From: CAYZFD01 sp964477735
GTDB taxonomy: Bacteria; Bacteroidota; Bacteroidia; Flavobacteriales; Flavobacteriaceae
Assembly (NCBI GenBank): GCA_964477735.1
Contig: CAYZFD010000016.1
Location: forward strand, 1-32,218
Reading direction: 5' to 3'
Length of the DNA stretch: 32,218 bases
A model generated the notes under the pieces. That model was not told the DNA's origin. It searched no databases and saw only the letters and a list, made by a program, of their open reading frames with translations. The first letter of the stretch is position 1. The number at the start of each line of letters is the position of its first letter. Both the position numbers and the translations under genes were made by a program. Shown here in pieces: positions 14,538 through 23,332 of this stretch.

Positions 14538-14930
14538 GTGGAAACCAATAGACAGAAAAAAATTGCGGGAATTCTTCAACAAGATCTCGCCGAAATACTT
14601 CAGGGAAGCCTCCGAAAAGAAGGGGTTAAAAACCTGTTGATTTCTGTATCTAAGGTTCAAATCACCCCCGACCTTGCCGTAGCAAAAGCCTATCTGAGCG
14701 TGTTCCCTGCCTCACAATCCAAAAACATCCTCGAAGGGGTTCGATCTCAAGAGTCTGCCATTAGATTGGCTTTAGGGCGGCGTGTAAAAAATCAGCTTCG
14801 AATCGTTCCGGCATTGGTGTTTTACATTGATGATTCGCTGGAGTATATTGATCAAATTGATCGCTCCCTGAGTCGTGGAGAGGATCCGCTTTCCAATCCT
14901 TCGCTACTGCAGCACCGCAAAAAAATTTAG
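14538..14930 (+). CDS. rbfA: Ribosome-binding factor A
   Basis: It binds the free 30S subunit and helps 16S rRNA maturation. The protein starts METNRQKKIAGILQQDLAEIL from a GTG at 14538 and has 130 aa; METNRQKK is the usual beginning in this phylum. A possible TTG at 14514 would place the start upstream of the promoter -7 box and is rejected. The body has the KH-like ITPDLAVAKAYLSVFP segment. The following permease begins 1 bp after its stop. Confidence 0.92.
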   Translation: METNRQKKIAGILQQDLAEILQGSLRKEGVKNLLISVSKVQITPDLAVAKAYLSVFPASQSKNILEGVRSQESAIRLALGRRVKNQLRIVPALVFYIDDSLEYIDQIDRSLSRGEDPLSNPSLLQHRKKI

Positions 14931-14931
14931 C

Positions 14932-16137
14932 GTGCACACTTCCATCTACATCGCTAAGCGATTTTTGTTGGCCAAAAGTGGTGTGCATGCTGTGAACTTA
15001 ATTAGTGGAATCGCAGGATTTGTTGTTTTTGTGGCTGTAGTCGCTTTTTTTGTTGTGCTTTCTGTTTTCTCTGGCCTTAAAGCCTTTGGACTGTCCCTTA
15101 GCACCGCTTTTGATCCCGACTTTAGTGTCGAAACTGTAGAGGGAAAACTATGGACTCCTGACTCTCTTTTCATCAAGTATTTAAGTGAAAATAAAGATAT
15201 CGAGGCGTGGGCACCCACTATTCGAGAAGGAGTTTTGCTTAATTATCAAAACAAAAACACCTATGCCGAATTGCTGGGTGTGGATCAAGACTATACTCGT
15301 GTGATTCCTGCCGATAGCACGATCGCTTTTGGGCATTGGCTTCAGGATGATAGTGCCCAAGTCGTGGTGGGCTACGAGCTGGCCGAAAGACTACAACTGA
15401 GTCTTTTTTATTATGGTGAGCCTCTAAAACTGCTCGTGCCCAACAAAAACCTTGGAAATAGTGTGCTTCACAAAAATCCTTTTATACAACAGGCTTTTTT
15501 GCCCGTGGGTGTGTATCAAATTAGTGAAGCTCTTGATCGAAAGTTTGTGTTTTTGAGATTAGAAGACGCTCGAACCTTGTTGCAAACCAATCCAAAAGAA
15601 ATCTCTTCAATTGCCATCAAAACCGCCACCCCCTTAAGCAACCCCAAAGCATTTCAGAAAAAACTTCAAGAAAAAGCTGGAAAAACATTGAAAGTGGTTT
15701 CTAAACCAGAAATGAATCGTTTGCTTTACAAAATGCTGAACACAGAACAAGCGGCCTTATATTTGATTCTAACTTTCGTGTTGATTATTGCTTTGTTCAA
15801 TGTTGTAGGTGCTGTTGTGATGACGATCTTAGACAAGCGCAAGCACCTTAAAACCCTCTTTCTAATGGGAATGACCTTGCGTCAACTTCGGCGAGTGTTT
15901 TTTTTTCAAGGTTTTTTGTTAACCACCATGAGCGGCGTGTCAGGATTGGTTGTTGGCATTTTGCTCACGCTGTGGCAGCAACACACCAATTTCTTGATGG
16001 TTCCAGGCACAAACTTGCCCTATCCCGTTACATTCGAATGGGGTAATGTTTTAATTGTCTTGCTCACTTTTTCAATCTTAGGCGGGGTTGCCTCAAGAAT
16101 TGGGTCGGTTGTGATCAGAAAAGGGTTTTTAAAATAG
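14932..16137 (+). CDS. FtsX/LolC-like ABC transporter permease
   Basis: This membrane protein belongs to the MacB/FtsX superfamily and resembles LolC/LolE, which extract lipoproteins from the inner membrane. One helix is near residues 22-46, followed by a large periplasmic MacB-core-like region, then three helices after about residue 275, the last ending at the C terminus. I place the start at the GTG at 14932, 1 bp after the rbfA stop, giving MHTSIYIAKRFLLAKSG, the usual beginning of this family; an ATG at 14875 lies inside rbfA and would add an unrelated stretch. Length is 401 aa. The rbfA-permease pair is common in Bacteroidetes. No ATP-binding subunit is nearby. Confidence 0.88.
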   Translation: MHTSIYIAKRFLLAKSGVHAVNLISGIAGFVVFVAVVAFFVVLSVFSGLKAFGLSLSTAFDPDFSVETVEGKLWTPDSLFIKYLSENKDIEAWAPTIREGVLLNYQNKNTYAELLGVDQDYTRVIPADSTIAFGHWLQDDSAQVVVGYELAERLQLSLFYYGEPLKLLVPNKNLGNSVLHKNPFIQQAFLPVGVYQISEALDRKFVFLRLEDARTLLQTNPKEISSIAIKTATPLSNPKAFQKKLQEKAGKTLKVVSKPEMNRLLYKMLNTEQAALYLILTFVLIIALFNVVGAVVMTILDKRKHLKTLFLMGMTLRQLRRVFFFQGFLLTTMSGVSGLVVGILLTLWQQHTNFLMVPGTNLPYPVTFEWGNVLIVLLTFSILGGVASRIGSVVIRKGFLK

Positions 16138-16141
16138 TAGA

Positions 16142-17137
16142 CTAATAAGAAAACTCGTGTGATGCAAAATGTTCGGCCACTTCGTCAAAAACGCGAAAAA
16201 CATCTTCGGGCTTGTCGGAAGTTACCATACGCGTTCTGTATTCTTTAAAGTGGGGAATCCCTTTAAAATAGTTCGTATAATGGCGTCGAGTTTCTAAAAC
16301 GCCCAAGGTTTCACCTTTCCAGTCAATGGCCATTTCTAAATGATTACGAGCAGCTTCGACTCGAGCAGAAATATTTGGTGGACTCAGGTACTCACCTGTA
16401 TTTAAAAAGTGCTTTACTTCCTTAAAAAACCATGGATATCCAATACTCGCACGGCCAATCATAGCGCCGTCCAAACCATATTTATCTCTCATCTCCTGGG
16501 CGCGTTCGGGCGTGTTCACATCCCCATTGCCAAAAACAGGAATGTGCATGCGTGGATTGTTTTTCACGGCCGCAATGGGGGCCCAATCAGCATCGCCCTT
16601 ATACATTTGAGCTCTTGTTCTACCATGAATCGAAATGGCTTTCGCGCCAACATCCTGAAGGCGCTCCGCTACCTCTACAATTTTAATGGAGTCATGATCC
16701 CATCCCAAGCGCGTTTTGATCGTAATAGGCAAAGAAGTGTGTTTCACCATCGCGGCTGTGAGCGAGACCATTAAGTCAATGTCTTTGAGAATTCCCGCAC
16801 CTGCGCCCTTCGAAACAACTTTTTTAACAGGACATCCAAAATTAATGTCAATCATGTCGGGTTTTGAAGCTTCAACAATTTCAACAGACTTTAACATTGA
16901 ATCTAGATTTGCCCCAAAAATTTGAATCCCTACGGGGCGCTCTTTTTCATAAATGTCTAATTTCTGAACACTCTTAGCGGCATCCCTAATGAGCCCCTCT
17001 GATGAAATAAATTCAGTGAAAACCACATCGGCACCTTGCGCTTTGCAAAGTGCACGAAAAGGAGGGTCGCTCACGTCTTCCATGGGCGCCAACAAAAGTG
17101 GAAAATCGCACAATGTAATGTCTCCTATCCGAACCAA
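16142..17137 (-). CDS. dusB: tRNA-dihydrouridine synthase DusB
   Basis: It is an FMN enzyme that reduces uridines in the tRNA D-loop. At 331 aa it has LLLAPMEDVSDPPFR at the N terminus, the catalytic Cys102 in DINFGCPVKKVV, TRLGWDHDS, ISIHGRTRAQMYKG and the phosphate-binding VFGNGDV. It converges on the permease gene with 4 bp between the stops and no terminator. The upstream -7 box TACTTTTG lies at 17159-17152. Confidence 0.93.
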   Translation of the reverse strand: MVRIGDITLCDFPLLLAPMEDVSDPPFRALCKAQGADVVFTEFISSEGLIRDAAKSVQKLDIYEKERPVGIQIFGANLDSMLKSVEIVEASKPDMIDINFGCPVKKVVSKGAGAGILKDIDLMVSLTAAMVKHTSLPITIKTRLGWDHDSIKIVEVAERLQDVGAKAISIHGRTRAQMYKGDADWAPIAAVKNNPRMHIPVFGNGDVNTPERAQEMRDKYGLDGAMIGRASIGYPWFFKEVKHFLNTGEYLSPPNISARVEAARNHLEMAIDWKGETLGVLETRRHYTNYFKGIPHFKEYRTRMVTSDKPEDVFRVFDEVAEHFASHEFSY

Positions 17138-17151
17138 ATCAAGATTTTTAG

Positions 17152-17159
17152 CAAAAGTA
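17152..17159 (-). promoter_or_regulatory. -7 element of dusB
   Basis: TACTTTTG (17159-17152) matches TAnnTTTG and ends 14 bp before the dusB ATG. No TTTG at the expected spacing was found. Confidence 0.4.
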
Positions 17160-17198
17160 ACCTTTTTGAGCCATAGTATCAGATGCCCTCAAATGCGC

Positions 17199-17206
17199 TA
17201 TATTTG
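17199..17206 (+). promoter_or_regulatory. -7 element of lepA
   Basis: TATATTTG (17199-17206) matches TAnnTTTG exactly and lies 42 bp before the lepA ATG, giving a leader of about 37 nt. The nearest upstream TTTG is 30 bp away, too far for a standard spacer. Confidence 0.4.
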
Positions 17207-17248
17207 TGCTCAACAATTTGAGGCGTCATCAGTTATATTTACCCCTAA

Positions 17249-19045
17249 ATGAAACACATTCGAAATTTTTGCATCATTGCTCACATCGATCACGGTAAAA
17301 GTACCTTGGCAGATCGTTTGCTAGACTTTACGGGAACCATTACCGATAGGGAGAAGCAAAACCAGCTTTTAGATGATATGGATTTGGAGCGTGAGCGCGG
17401 CATTACCATAAAATCTCACGCCATTCAGATGGAATATATGCTAGATGGGCAAACCTATGTGTTGAATCTTATTGATACTCCAGGACATGTCGATTTTTCC
17501 TATGAAGTTTCTCGCTCTATAGCAGCCTGCGAAGGAGCGCTTTTGGTGGTTGATGCAGCACAAAGCATTCAGGCGCAAACCATCTCAAACTTGTATTTGG
17601 CACTCGAAAATGACTTGGAAATTATCCCTGTGCTCAACAAGGTTGACTTGCCCTCGGCAAACGTTGAGGAAGTGACCGACGACATCGTTGATTTGTTGGG
17701 ATGCGAACCATCTGATGTCATTCCAGCTTCTGCCAAAACAGGTATCGGAATTGAAGCCATCTTGAAGGCAATCATTGAACGTGTTCCTGCGCCAAAAGGA
17801 AGCCCAAATGCCTCTCTACAAGCCTTAATATTCGACTCCGTTTACAATCCATTTAGAGGTGTTGAAACCTATTTTAGAATCATGAATGGCAGCATTTCTA
17901 AAGGTCAGAAAATTAAATTCATGGCCACAGGAAAAACCTATCATGCCGATGAAATTGGCACGCTTAAACTAAAACAAGCACCAAAAAATAAAATTGAAGC
18001 TGGTGATGTGGGCTATTTAATCACTGGAATCAAGGAAGCCAAAGAGGTGAAAGTGGGTGACACCATCACTTCTTTTGAAAACCCAACAACAGAAGTTATC
18101 TCAGGTTTTGAAGAAGTAAAACCCATGGTTTTTGCTGGGATATATCCTGTTGATACCGAAGATTATGAAGAACTTCGGGGGAGCATGGAAAAACTCCAGC
18201 TCAATGATGCATCTTTGGTATTTGCACCCGAAAGTTCAGCGGCCCTAGGTTTTGGATTTCGTTGTGGATTCTTGGGGATGTTACACCTCGAAATTATCCA
18301 AGAACGGCTAGAGAGAGAGTTTGACATGACCGTCATTACAACTGTTCCTAACGTTTCTTATCACGCCTACACCCGAAAAAATCCCGAAGAAATTTTGATG
18401 GTCAACAACCCATCCGATCTTCCCGATCCTTCTGTTTTAGACAGGGTTGAAGAGCCCTTTATTAAGGCTTCAATCATCACAAAAGCCGACTTTGTAGGCA
18501 GTGTTATGGGGCTTTGTATCGAAAAAAGAGGGCAAATAAAAAACCAGACTTATTTAACTCCTGAGCGGGTAGAGCTCAATTTCGACATGCCATTAGCCGA
18601 AATCGTATTTGATTTTTATGATCGCCTCAAAACCGTTAGCAAAGGTTATGCTTCTTTCGACTATTCGCCCATAGGCATGCGTCCCTCTAAATTGGTAAAA
18701 GTTGATGTGTTGCTCAATGGCAACCAAGTCGATGCTCTTTCGGCCCTAATACATGCCGACAACGCCTATAATATTGGTAAAAAAATGTGTGAAAAGCTGC
18801 GTGAGCTCATTCCGCGCCAACAGTTCGACATTCCGATACAGGCCGCCATCGGAGCCAAAATTATTGCGCGCGAAACCATTAAAGCGCTAAGAAAGGACGT
18901 AACCGCCAAATGTTATGGTGGTGATATCACCCGAAAGCGTAAACTCCTCGAAAAGCAAAAGAAAGGAAAGAAAAAAATGCGCCAAGTGGGAAATGTCGAA
19001 ATCCCACAGCAAGCTTTTATGGCGGTGTTGAAACTCAACGATTAA
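17249..19045 (+). CDS. lepA: Elongation factor 4
   Basis: This translational GTPase acts on stalled or misassembled ribosomes. At 598 aa it has the usual length. The P-loop AHIDHGKST is at residues 11-19, followed by the switch-I segment RERGITIKSHA, DTPGHVDFSYEVSR and NKVDLPSA. Domains III-V and the EF4-specific C-terminal domain are present, with SYHAYTRKNPEEILMVNNPS in the middle and a basic tail (RKRKLLEKQKKGKKKM). The DUF167 gene follows after 10 bp. Confidence 0.97.
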   Translation: MKHIRNFCIIAHIDHGKSTLADRLLDFTGTITDREKQNQLLDDMDLERERGITIKSHAIQMEYMLDGQTYVLNLIDTPGHVDFSYEVSRSIAACEGALLVVDAAQSIQAQTISNLYLALENDLEIIPVLNKVDLPSANVEEVTDDIVDLLGCEPSDVIPASAKTGIGIEAILKAIIERVPAPKGSPNASLQALIFDSVYNPFRGVETYFRIMNGSISKGQKIKFMATGKTYHADEIGTLKLKQAPKNKIEAGDVGYLITGIKEAKEVKVGDTITSFENPTTEVISGFEEVKPMVFAGIYPVDTEDYEELRGSMEKLQLNDASLVFAPESSAALGFGFRCGFLGMLHLEIIQERLEREFDMTVITTVPNVSYHAYTRKNPEEILMVNNPSDLPDPSVLDRVEEPFIKASIITKADFVGSVMGLCIEKRGQIKNQTYLTPERVELNFDMPLAEIVFDFYDRLKTVSKGYASFDYSPIGMRPSKLVKVDVLLNGNQVDALSALIHADNAYNIGKKMCEKLRELIPRQQFDIPIQAAIGAKIIARETIKALRKDVTAKCYGGDITRKRKLLEKQKKGKKKMRQVGNVEIPQQAFMAVLKLND

Positions 19046-19055
19046 CCTCCTACGA

Positions 19056-19280
19056 TTGGAACGCTTGATTGAAATTGCTGTAATTGCCAATGCCAAATTG
19101 ACTAAAATAGTCGCGTTCAAAAACGGTTTCAAGGTTTGGGTGCAAGCTCCTGCGGTCGACGGAAAAGCAAACCAAGCCGTCATTGCTGCCTTGGCCACGC
19201 ATTTCAAGATCAAAAAAAACACCATCGAAATCGTCTCTGGGCAGCAATCCAGACAAAAAGTGGTGAAAATTTCTGATTAA
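19056..19280 (+). CDS. DUF167 (YggU-like) protein
   Basis: This is a 74-aa protein of the conserved DUF167 family, function unknown. The recognised part runs through VWVQAPAVDGKANQAVIAALATHFKIKKNTIEIVSGQQSRQKVVKI, with the family pattern APAVDGKAN and SGxxSRxK. There is no ATG: the ORF opens at TTG 19056 (another TTG follows at 19065), so the start is uncertain by three codons. It follows lepA by 10 bp and is probably co-transcribed with it. Confidence 0.85.
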   Translation: MERLIEIAVIANAKLTKIVAFKNGFKVWVQAPAVDGKANQAVIAALATHFKIKKNTIEIVSGQQSRQKVVKISD

Positions 19281-19315
19281 TCGAGCAATTTAAAAATTTC
19301 TCTTATTTTAGAGCA

Positions 19316-20161
19316 ATGTCCAAAACCTATAACACTATTGTTGTTGGAGTTGCTTTTTCTCCAAACTTACACGCCAATCTTTTTGAAGCACTGAGGTTAA
19401 CATCCTTTTTTGAGGCGCATTTGGTGCTGGTTCATGTGGGTGAAGAAAGCCCTGAAAAAAAAGAATTATTAAACACACTAATTCAAAGTTTTCCTTCGAA
19501 TATTCCTTCTCATGAGGTGGTTTGGCAATTAGGAAAACCTGTTGAGGTTCTTCAGAAAGTTTGTGACACCCACCAAGCCGATTTACTTATGATTGGCGCC
19601 TTACAGCGCGAGGGAATTCTGCAATATTATGTTGGGTCCATTGCTCGAAAACTGACCCGCCAAGCAGCTTGTTCTGTATTGTTGCTTATTAAACCTTCTA
19701 TAGAAAGAGTTGCCTGTCAACACATTGTGGTGAACGGTCTGGAAAACCCCAAAACTCCTCTAGCCATCAAAACTGCTTTTGGAGTTGCGAAGTGCCTGAG
19801 CGCTAAAAAATTGACGATTGTTGAAGAAGTGCCTGAGCAAGAAGTAGCTGCCAAAGCCGACGATGATTATGGGTTGCGAAAAGTTTCTGTGCACAAAGAG
19901 CGTTTGCGGCGTAGAGAAGAAATGCGGGTCAAAGCATTGATTGGAAAGCTTCCACAAGAGTTAACGCAACAATTAACCGTAGCGACTCAACCCATTTTTG
20001 GTCGACGTGGTTATTCGATTGGCCACTATGCACGAATCGTTCGCGCCGATTTACTAGTGATGAATGCGCCCGAAAAAGGTTCTTTATGGGATCGCTTGTT
20101 TCCACACGATTTAGAACATATTTTGTCCGAACTACCCACCGATGTATTGATCGTCAGATGA
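19316..20161 (+). CDS. Universal stress protein, two Usp domains
   Basis: It has tandem UspA folds at about residues 1-130 and 140-281. The first ends with the nucleotide-loop-like GALQREGILQYYVGSIARKL and CSVLLL. The equivalent part of the second (MNAPEKGSLWDRLFPHDLEHIL) lacks a clear glycine-rich ATP loop, so nucleotide binding may be limited to domain 1. The stop overlaps the SulP transporter ATG as ATGA, so a stress or energy signal may be linked to anion uptake. TATTTTAG at 19304-19311 is a weak -7 candidate only 4 bp before the ATG. Confidence 0.85.
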   Translation: MSKTYNTIVVGVAFSPNLHANLFEALRLTSFFEAHLVLVHVGEESPEKKELLNTLIQSFPSNIPSHEVVWQLGKPVEVLQKVCDTHQADLLMIGALQREGILQYYVGSIARKLTRQAACSVLLLIKPSIERVACQHIVVNGLENPKTPLAIKTAFGVAKCLSAKKLTIVEEVPEQEVAAKADDDYGLRKVSVHKERLRRREEMRVKALIGKLPQELTQQLTVATQPIFGRRGYSIGHYARIVRADLLVMNAPEKGSLWDRLFPHDLEHILSELPTDVLIVR

Positions 20162-22377
20162 GAAAGAGTCGTCAACAAAAACTCGCTTCTTTTGGAAAAC
20201 AGCTTCCTGGAAATTTGTTCTCGGGCTTTGTAGTTTCGCTCATTGCCCTTCCATTAGGTTTGGGACTCGCCTTGGCTTCAGGGGCACCTCCTATTTCGGG
20301 CATTATTGCTGCAGTTGTTGGGGGAGTTATTGTAGCTTTCCTTGGCGGTTCACACGTCACCATTACTGGCCCAGGAAATGGCTTGGTTGTGGTGATTTTG
20401 GGTGCCATCACCACATTTGGAGATGGAGACATGTACACAGGGTATTTGGCGACACTTGCAGCCATTATTGTGTCGGGAGTGCTGATGGTTTTACTAGGGT
20501 TTTTAAGATTGGGGTCGCTCAGTGATTTCTTCCCTTCGTCTGCGATTCAGGGAATGCTCGCAGCTATTGGAATTAGCATCTTGGCCAAACAGTTTTTTGT
20601 GATGATTGGCCATTTAGAAGCTTCAGGCAGTACAATTCATTTGCTTGCCAAAATGCCCAATGCGCTTCGTCAATTGTTACAAAGCCACAATGAAGGTATT
20701 TGGCTTGCGGCAACGATTGGAGTAGCCAGCTTGTTTATTATGATTTTTTACTCAAAAATCAGAAACCGCTATTTCAACCTAATCCCTGCGCCCATGTGGG
20801 TGGTGGTTTTGTCTATAGGGCTTCATTATTATTTCGAAGTTTTTCAGCAAACAACCTTTCCTGTGCCCAAAAATTTAATGATCCAAATCCCCGATGATTT
20901 ACTAGGAAATTTTCCTAAACCCGATTTTTCATTGCTCACGAATAGCACTTTTTGGGGGATTGTTTTTTCCATAACGCTCATTTCCTGTATTGAGTCATTG
21001 CTGAGCATCAAAGCCGTTGACAAACTCGACCCTCTTAAAAGAAGATCCAACGCCAACAAGGATTTAAAAGCCCTTGGAGTAGCCACTGTGATTAGTGGTT
21101 TTTTAGGAGGACTCAATGTGGTTACGGTCATTGCTAGAAGCTCCGTAAATGTAAACAACAACGGAACGAACCGCTCTTCAAACTTTTTTCATGCCACGCT
21201 TTTATTAATTTTTGTGTTGGTATTTAGTGCGCAACTCACACGAATTCCTTTACCAGCCTTGGCGGCTATTTTAGTCTATACTGGCTATAAATTGGCCGCT
21301 CCCTCACTGTTGGGAAGGTTATATCGAGTGGGGCGCGAACAGTTGTTTATATTCTTGTGTACTTTAATAAGCACCCTGCTAACCGACCTTATTACAGGGA
21401 TTTCCATAGGGATTGTATGCACCCTAATCACCCACCTAATTCTAAATCAATCCTTGTCGCTATTTACCAGAAATCTTCTTAAGCCAAATGTGCTCATGTT
21501 TAAAGAGCGTGAAAAAGACAGTTATTATGTAAGTGTCAAAAACTTTTGCAATTTCTTAAATTTCTTTAAACTCAAAATGAAGCTAGAAGCCATTGCACCC
21601 ACAGAAGACGTGGTGGTAGATTTTTCACTATGCGATTTTGTAGATCACACTGTTTTGGAAAACATTCACAATTACCAAGCCTCATTTGAAAGAAGTGGTG
21701 GAAATTTTGAAATTATTGGCCTTGACACCCACGAAGCCGATTCCGAACATCCCTTTGCTATTCGAAAACTACTGCCACTCGATCAAATTCCAATGATCAG
21801 TAAATATTTAACTCGAAGGCAGCGGCAAATCAGTGAAACTGCCACAGAGCTCGACTGGAATTATTCCCCAAATAGGCTATTAAAGCTCAGTTTTCTCAAC
21901 GATTTTTTATATTTTGAAAACAAATCCATCGTCCAAATTTCGAATCGCATAGATAGTCCTTTGGGTGATTTTTCGGCGTTCGACATAGAGTTTAGCGAAG
22001 GGGCTTTTATTGCTCGAGAAGTGGTGCGAAGCACCATGTTATATTTTCAACTGCCCGAACCCATTCCATCATTCACCTTAGATCGGGAGGGGCTTTTAGA
22101 GCGCATCTACCATTTGGCGGGATATAATGATATTGACCTCGATAAGTTCCCAGACTTTTCTCGCCGATTTTTTTTACAAGGGGAAAAAAACCAAGATGTT
22201 ATCTCTCTTTTTAATACCGAGCTGGTTCTCTTTTTCGAAAGTCATGATTACTATCATATTGAGTGTAATGGTGGCGGCGTTTTGGTGATGCAAAAAGAGC
22301 GACTGGCTAGCGTGAAAGAAATAAAGGCCATGGTAGCCTATGGAAAAGCACTTCAGGCGATCTTAATTCACCGCTAA
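20158..22377 (+). CDS. SulP-family anion transporter with C-terminal extension
   Basis: This is an inner-membrane transporter of the SLC26/SulP family, which moves sulfate, bicarbonate or other anions; the substrate is not readable here. Numbered from the ATG at 20158 (739 aa), residues about 17-450 contain the multi-helix core with the family segments PLGLGLALASGAPPISGI and GSHVTITGPGNG. A STAS-like domain follows at about 455-545 (VVVDFSLCDFVDHTVLENI). The last 187 residues (553-739) are a soluble extension I do not recognise. A longer frame from 20086 would lie inside the usp gene and is rejected. The usp overlap implies one operon, and a terminator follows directly. Confidence 0.9.
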   Translation: MRKSRQQKLASFGKQLPGNLFSGFVVSLIALPLGLGLALASGAPPISGIIAAVVGGVIVAFLGGSHVTITGPGNGLVVVILGAITTFGDGDMYTGYLATLAAIIVSGVLMVLLGFLRLGSLSDFFPSSAIQGMLAAIGISILAKQFFVMIGHLEASGSTIHLLAKMPNALRQLLQSHNEGIWLAATIGVASLFIMIFYSKIRNRYFNLIPAPMWVVVLSIGLHYYFEVFQQTTFPVPKNLMIQIPDDLLGNFPKPDFSLLTNSTFWGIVFSITLISCIESLLSIKAVDKLDPLKRRSNANKDLKALGVATVISGFLGGLNVVTVIARSSVNVNNNGTNRSSNFFHATLLLIFVLVFSAQLTRIPLPALAAILVYTGYKLAAPSLLGRLYRVGREQLFIFLCTLISTLLTDLITGISIGIVCTLITHLILNQSLSLFTRNLLKPNVLMFKEREKDSYYVSVKNFCNFLNFFKLKMKLEAIAPTEDVVVDFSLCDFVDHTVLENIHNYQASFERSGGNFEIIGLDTHEADSEHPFAIRKLLPLDQIPMISKYLTRRQRQISETATELDWNYSPNRLLKLSFLNDFLYFENKSIVQISNRIDSPLGDFSAFDIEFSEGAFIAREVVRSTMLYFQLPEPIPSFTLDREGLLERIYHLAGYNDIDLDKFPDFSRRFFLQGEKNQDVISLFNTELVLFFESHDYYHIECNGGGVLVMQKERLASVKEIKAMVAYGKALQAILIHR

Positions 22378-22406
22378 AAACCCATGTCAAAGAATTGGGT
22401 TTTTTA
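22376..22406 (+). terminator. Terminator after the SulP gene
   Basis: AAAAACCCA (22376-22384) pairs with TGGGTTTTT (22396-22404) over nine base pairs with an 11-nt loop and a short T tail. It begins inside the SulP stop codon. Confidence 0.65.
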
Positions 22407-22459
22407 AATTCGTATCTTTCACAAATGGTTGGAATTATACCCCTTCCAAAATTAAAAAG

Positions 22460-23323
22460 ATGAAACTATACCCAATAGAAACCGGAAATTTTAAGCTCGA
22501 CGGAGGCGCCATGTTCGGAGTTGTACCCAAAACTTTGTGGCAACGCACAAACCCTGCCGACAACGACAACCTCATCGATATTGCTGCCCGATCATTGCTC
22601 ATCGAAAATGGAAATCGACTCATATTGATTGATGCAGGAATGGGAAACAAACAATCCGACAAGTTTTTTGGATATTATAAACCATGGGGAAATTTTAATC
22701 TTGATCAATCACTTAAACAACACGGATTTCATCGGGATGACATTACCGATGTGTTTTTAACACATCTCCACTTTGACCACTGTGGCGGTTGCATTCAATG
22801 GAATAAAAATAGAACTGGCTACGAACCCGCTTTCAAACAAGCTGTTTTTTGGACAAATGAGGCCCATTGGAAGTGGGCCACCCAACCCAACGCCCGTGAA
22901 AAAGCCTCGTTTCTTTCAGAAAATCTATGGCCCATGCAAGAAGCTGGACGTTTAAAATTTATAAATCGATCTGGTGAAAAATTTCAACGGCTCGAAGAAA
23001 TGGGCTTTTCTGCCTTGTTTGTTGATGGGCACACCGACAAACAAATGATTCCGTTTATTGAATATCAAGGAAACACTCTTGTTTTTTGTGCAGATTTGCT
23101 CCCCACAGCCGGCCATGTCCCTTTGCCTTACGTAATGGGATATGACACCCGGCCCCTGCTCACCCTTGAAGAAAAAGGTCGATTTCTTAAACAGGCAGCA
23201 GAAAACAATTATGTACTGTTTTTAGAACACGACCCTCATCACCCACTGATTGATGTTAAAATAACCGAAAAGGGGGTGCGTTATCACAAAAGTTATAACT
23301 TTAACGAACGTTTTAATCCTTAA
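22460..23323 (+). CDS. MBL-fold metallo-hydrolase
   Basis: It is a metallo-beta-lactamase-fold hydrolase. The zinc motif THLHFDHCGG gives His102, His104, Asp106 and His107. Later ligands are likely in VDGHTDKQM and FCADLLPTAGH, and near EHDPHHP. Length is 287 aa; there is no signal peptide, so it is cytoplasmic. The overall pattern, with LIDAGMGNK before the motif, resembles the AttM/quorum-quenching lactonase-like branch, but substrates of this branch vary and none can be assigned. A possible promoter is TTG (22395-22397) with TATCTTTC (22413-22420). The S8 protease follows after 9 bp. Confidence 0.85.
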   Translation: MKLYPIETGNFKLDGGAMFGVVPKTLWQRTNPADNDNLIDIAARSLLIENGNRLILIDAGMGNKQSDKFFGYYKPWGNFNLDQSLKQHGFHRDDITDVFLTHLHFDHCGGCIQWNKNRTGYEPAFKQAVFWTNEAHWKWATQPNAREKASFLSENLWPMQEAGRLKFINRSGEKFQRLEEMGFSALFVDGHTDKQMIPFIEYQGNTLVFCADLLPTAGHVPLPYVMGYDTRPLLTLEEKGRFLKQAAENNYVLFLEHDPHHPLIDVKITEKGVRYHKSYNFNERFNP

Positions 23324-23332
23324 ATTTTTAAT

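Noticed and set aside
20086..20157. Upstream start for the SulP gene inside usp.
   Set aside because: It would overlap usp by 76 bp with a sequence unlike the family; the ATG at 20158 gives an ATGA overlap and a normal N terminus.
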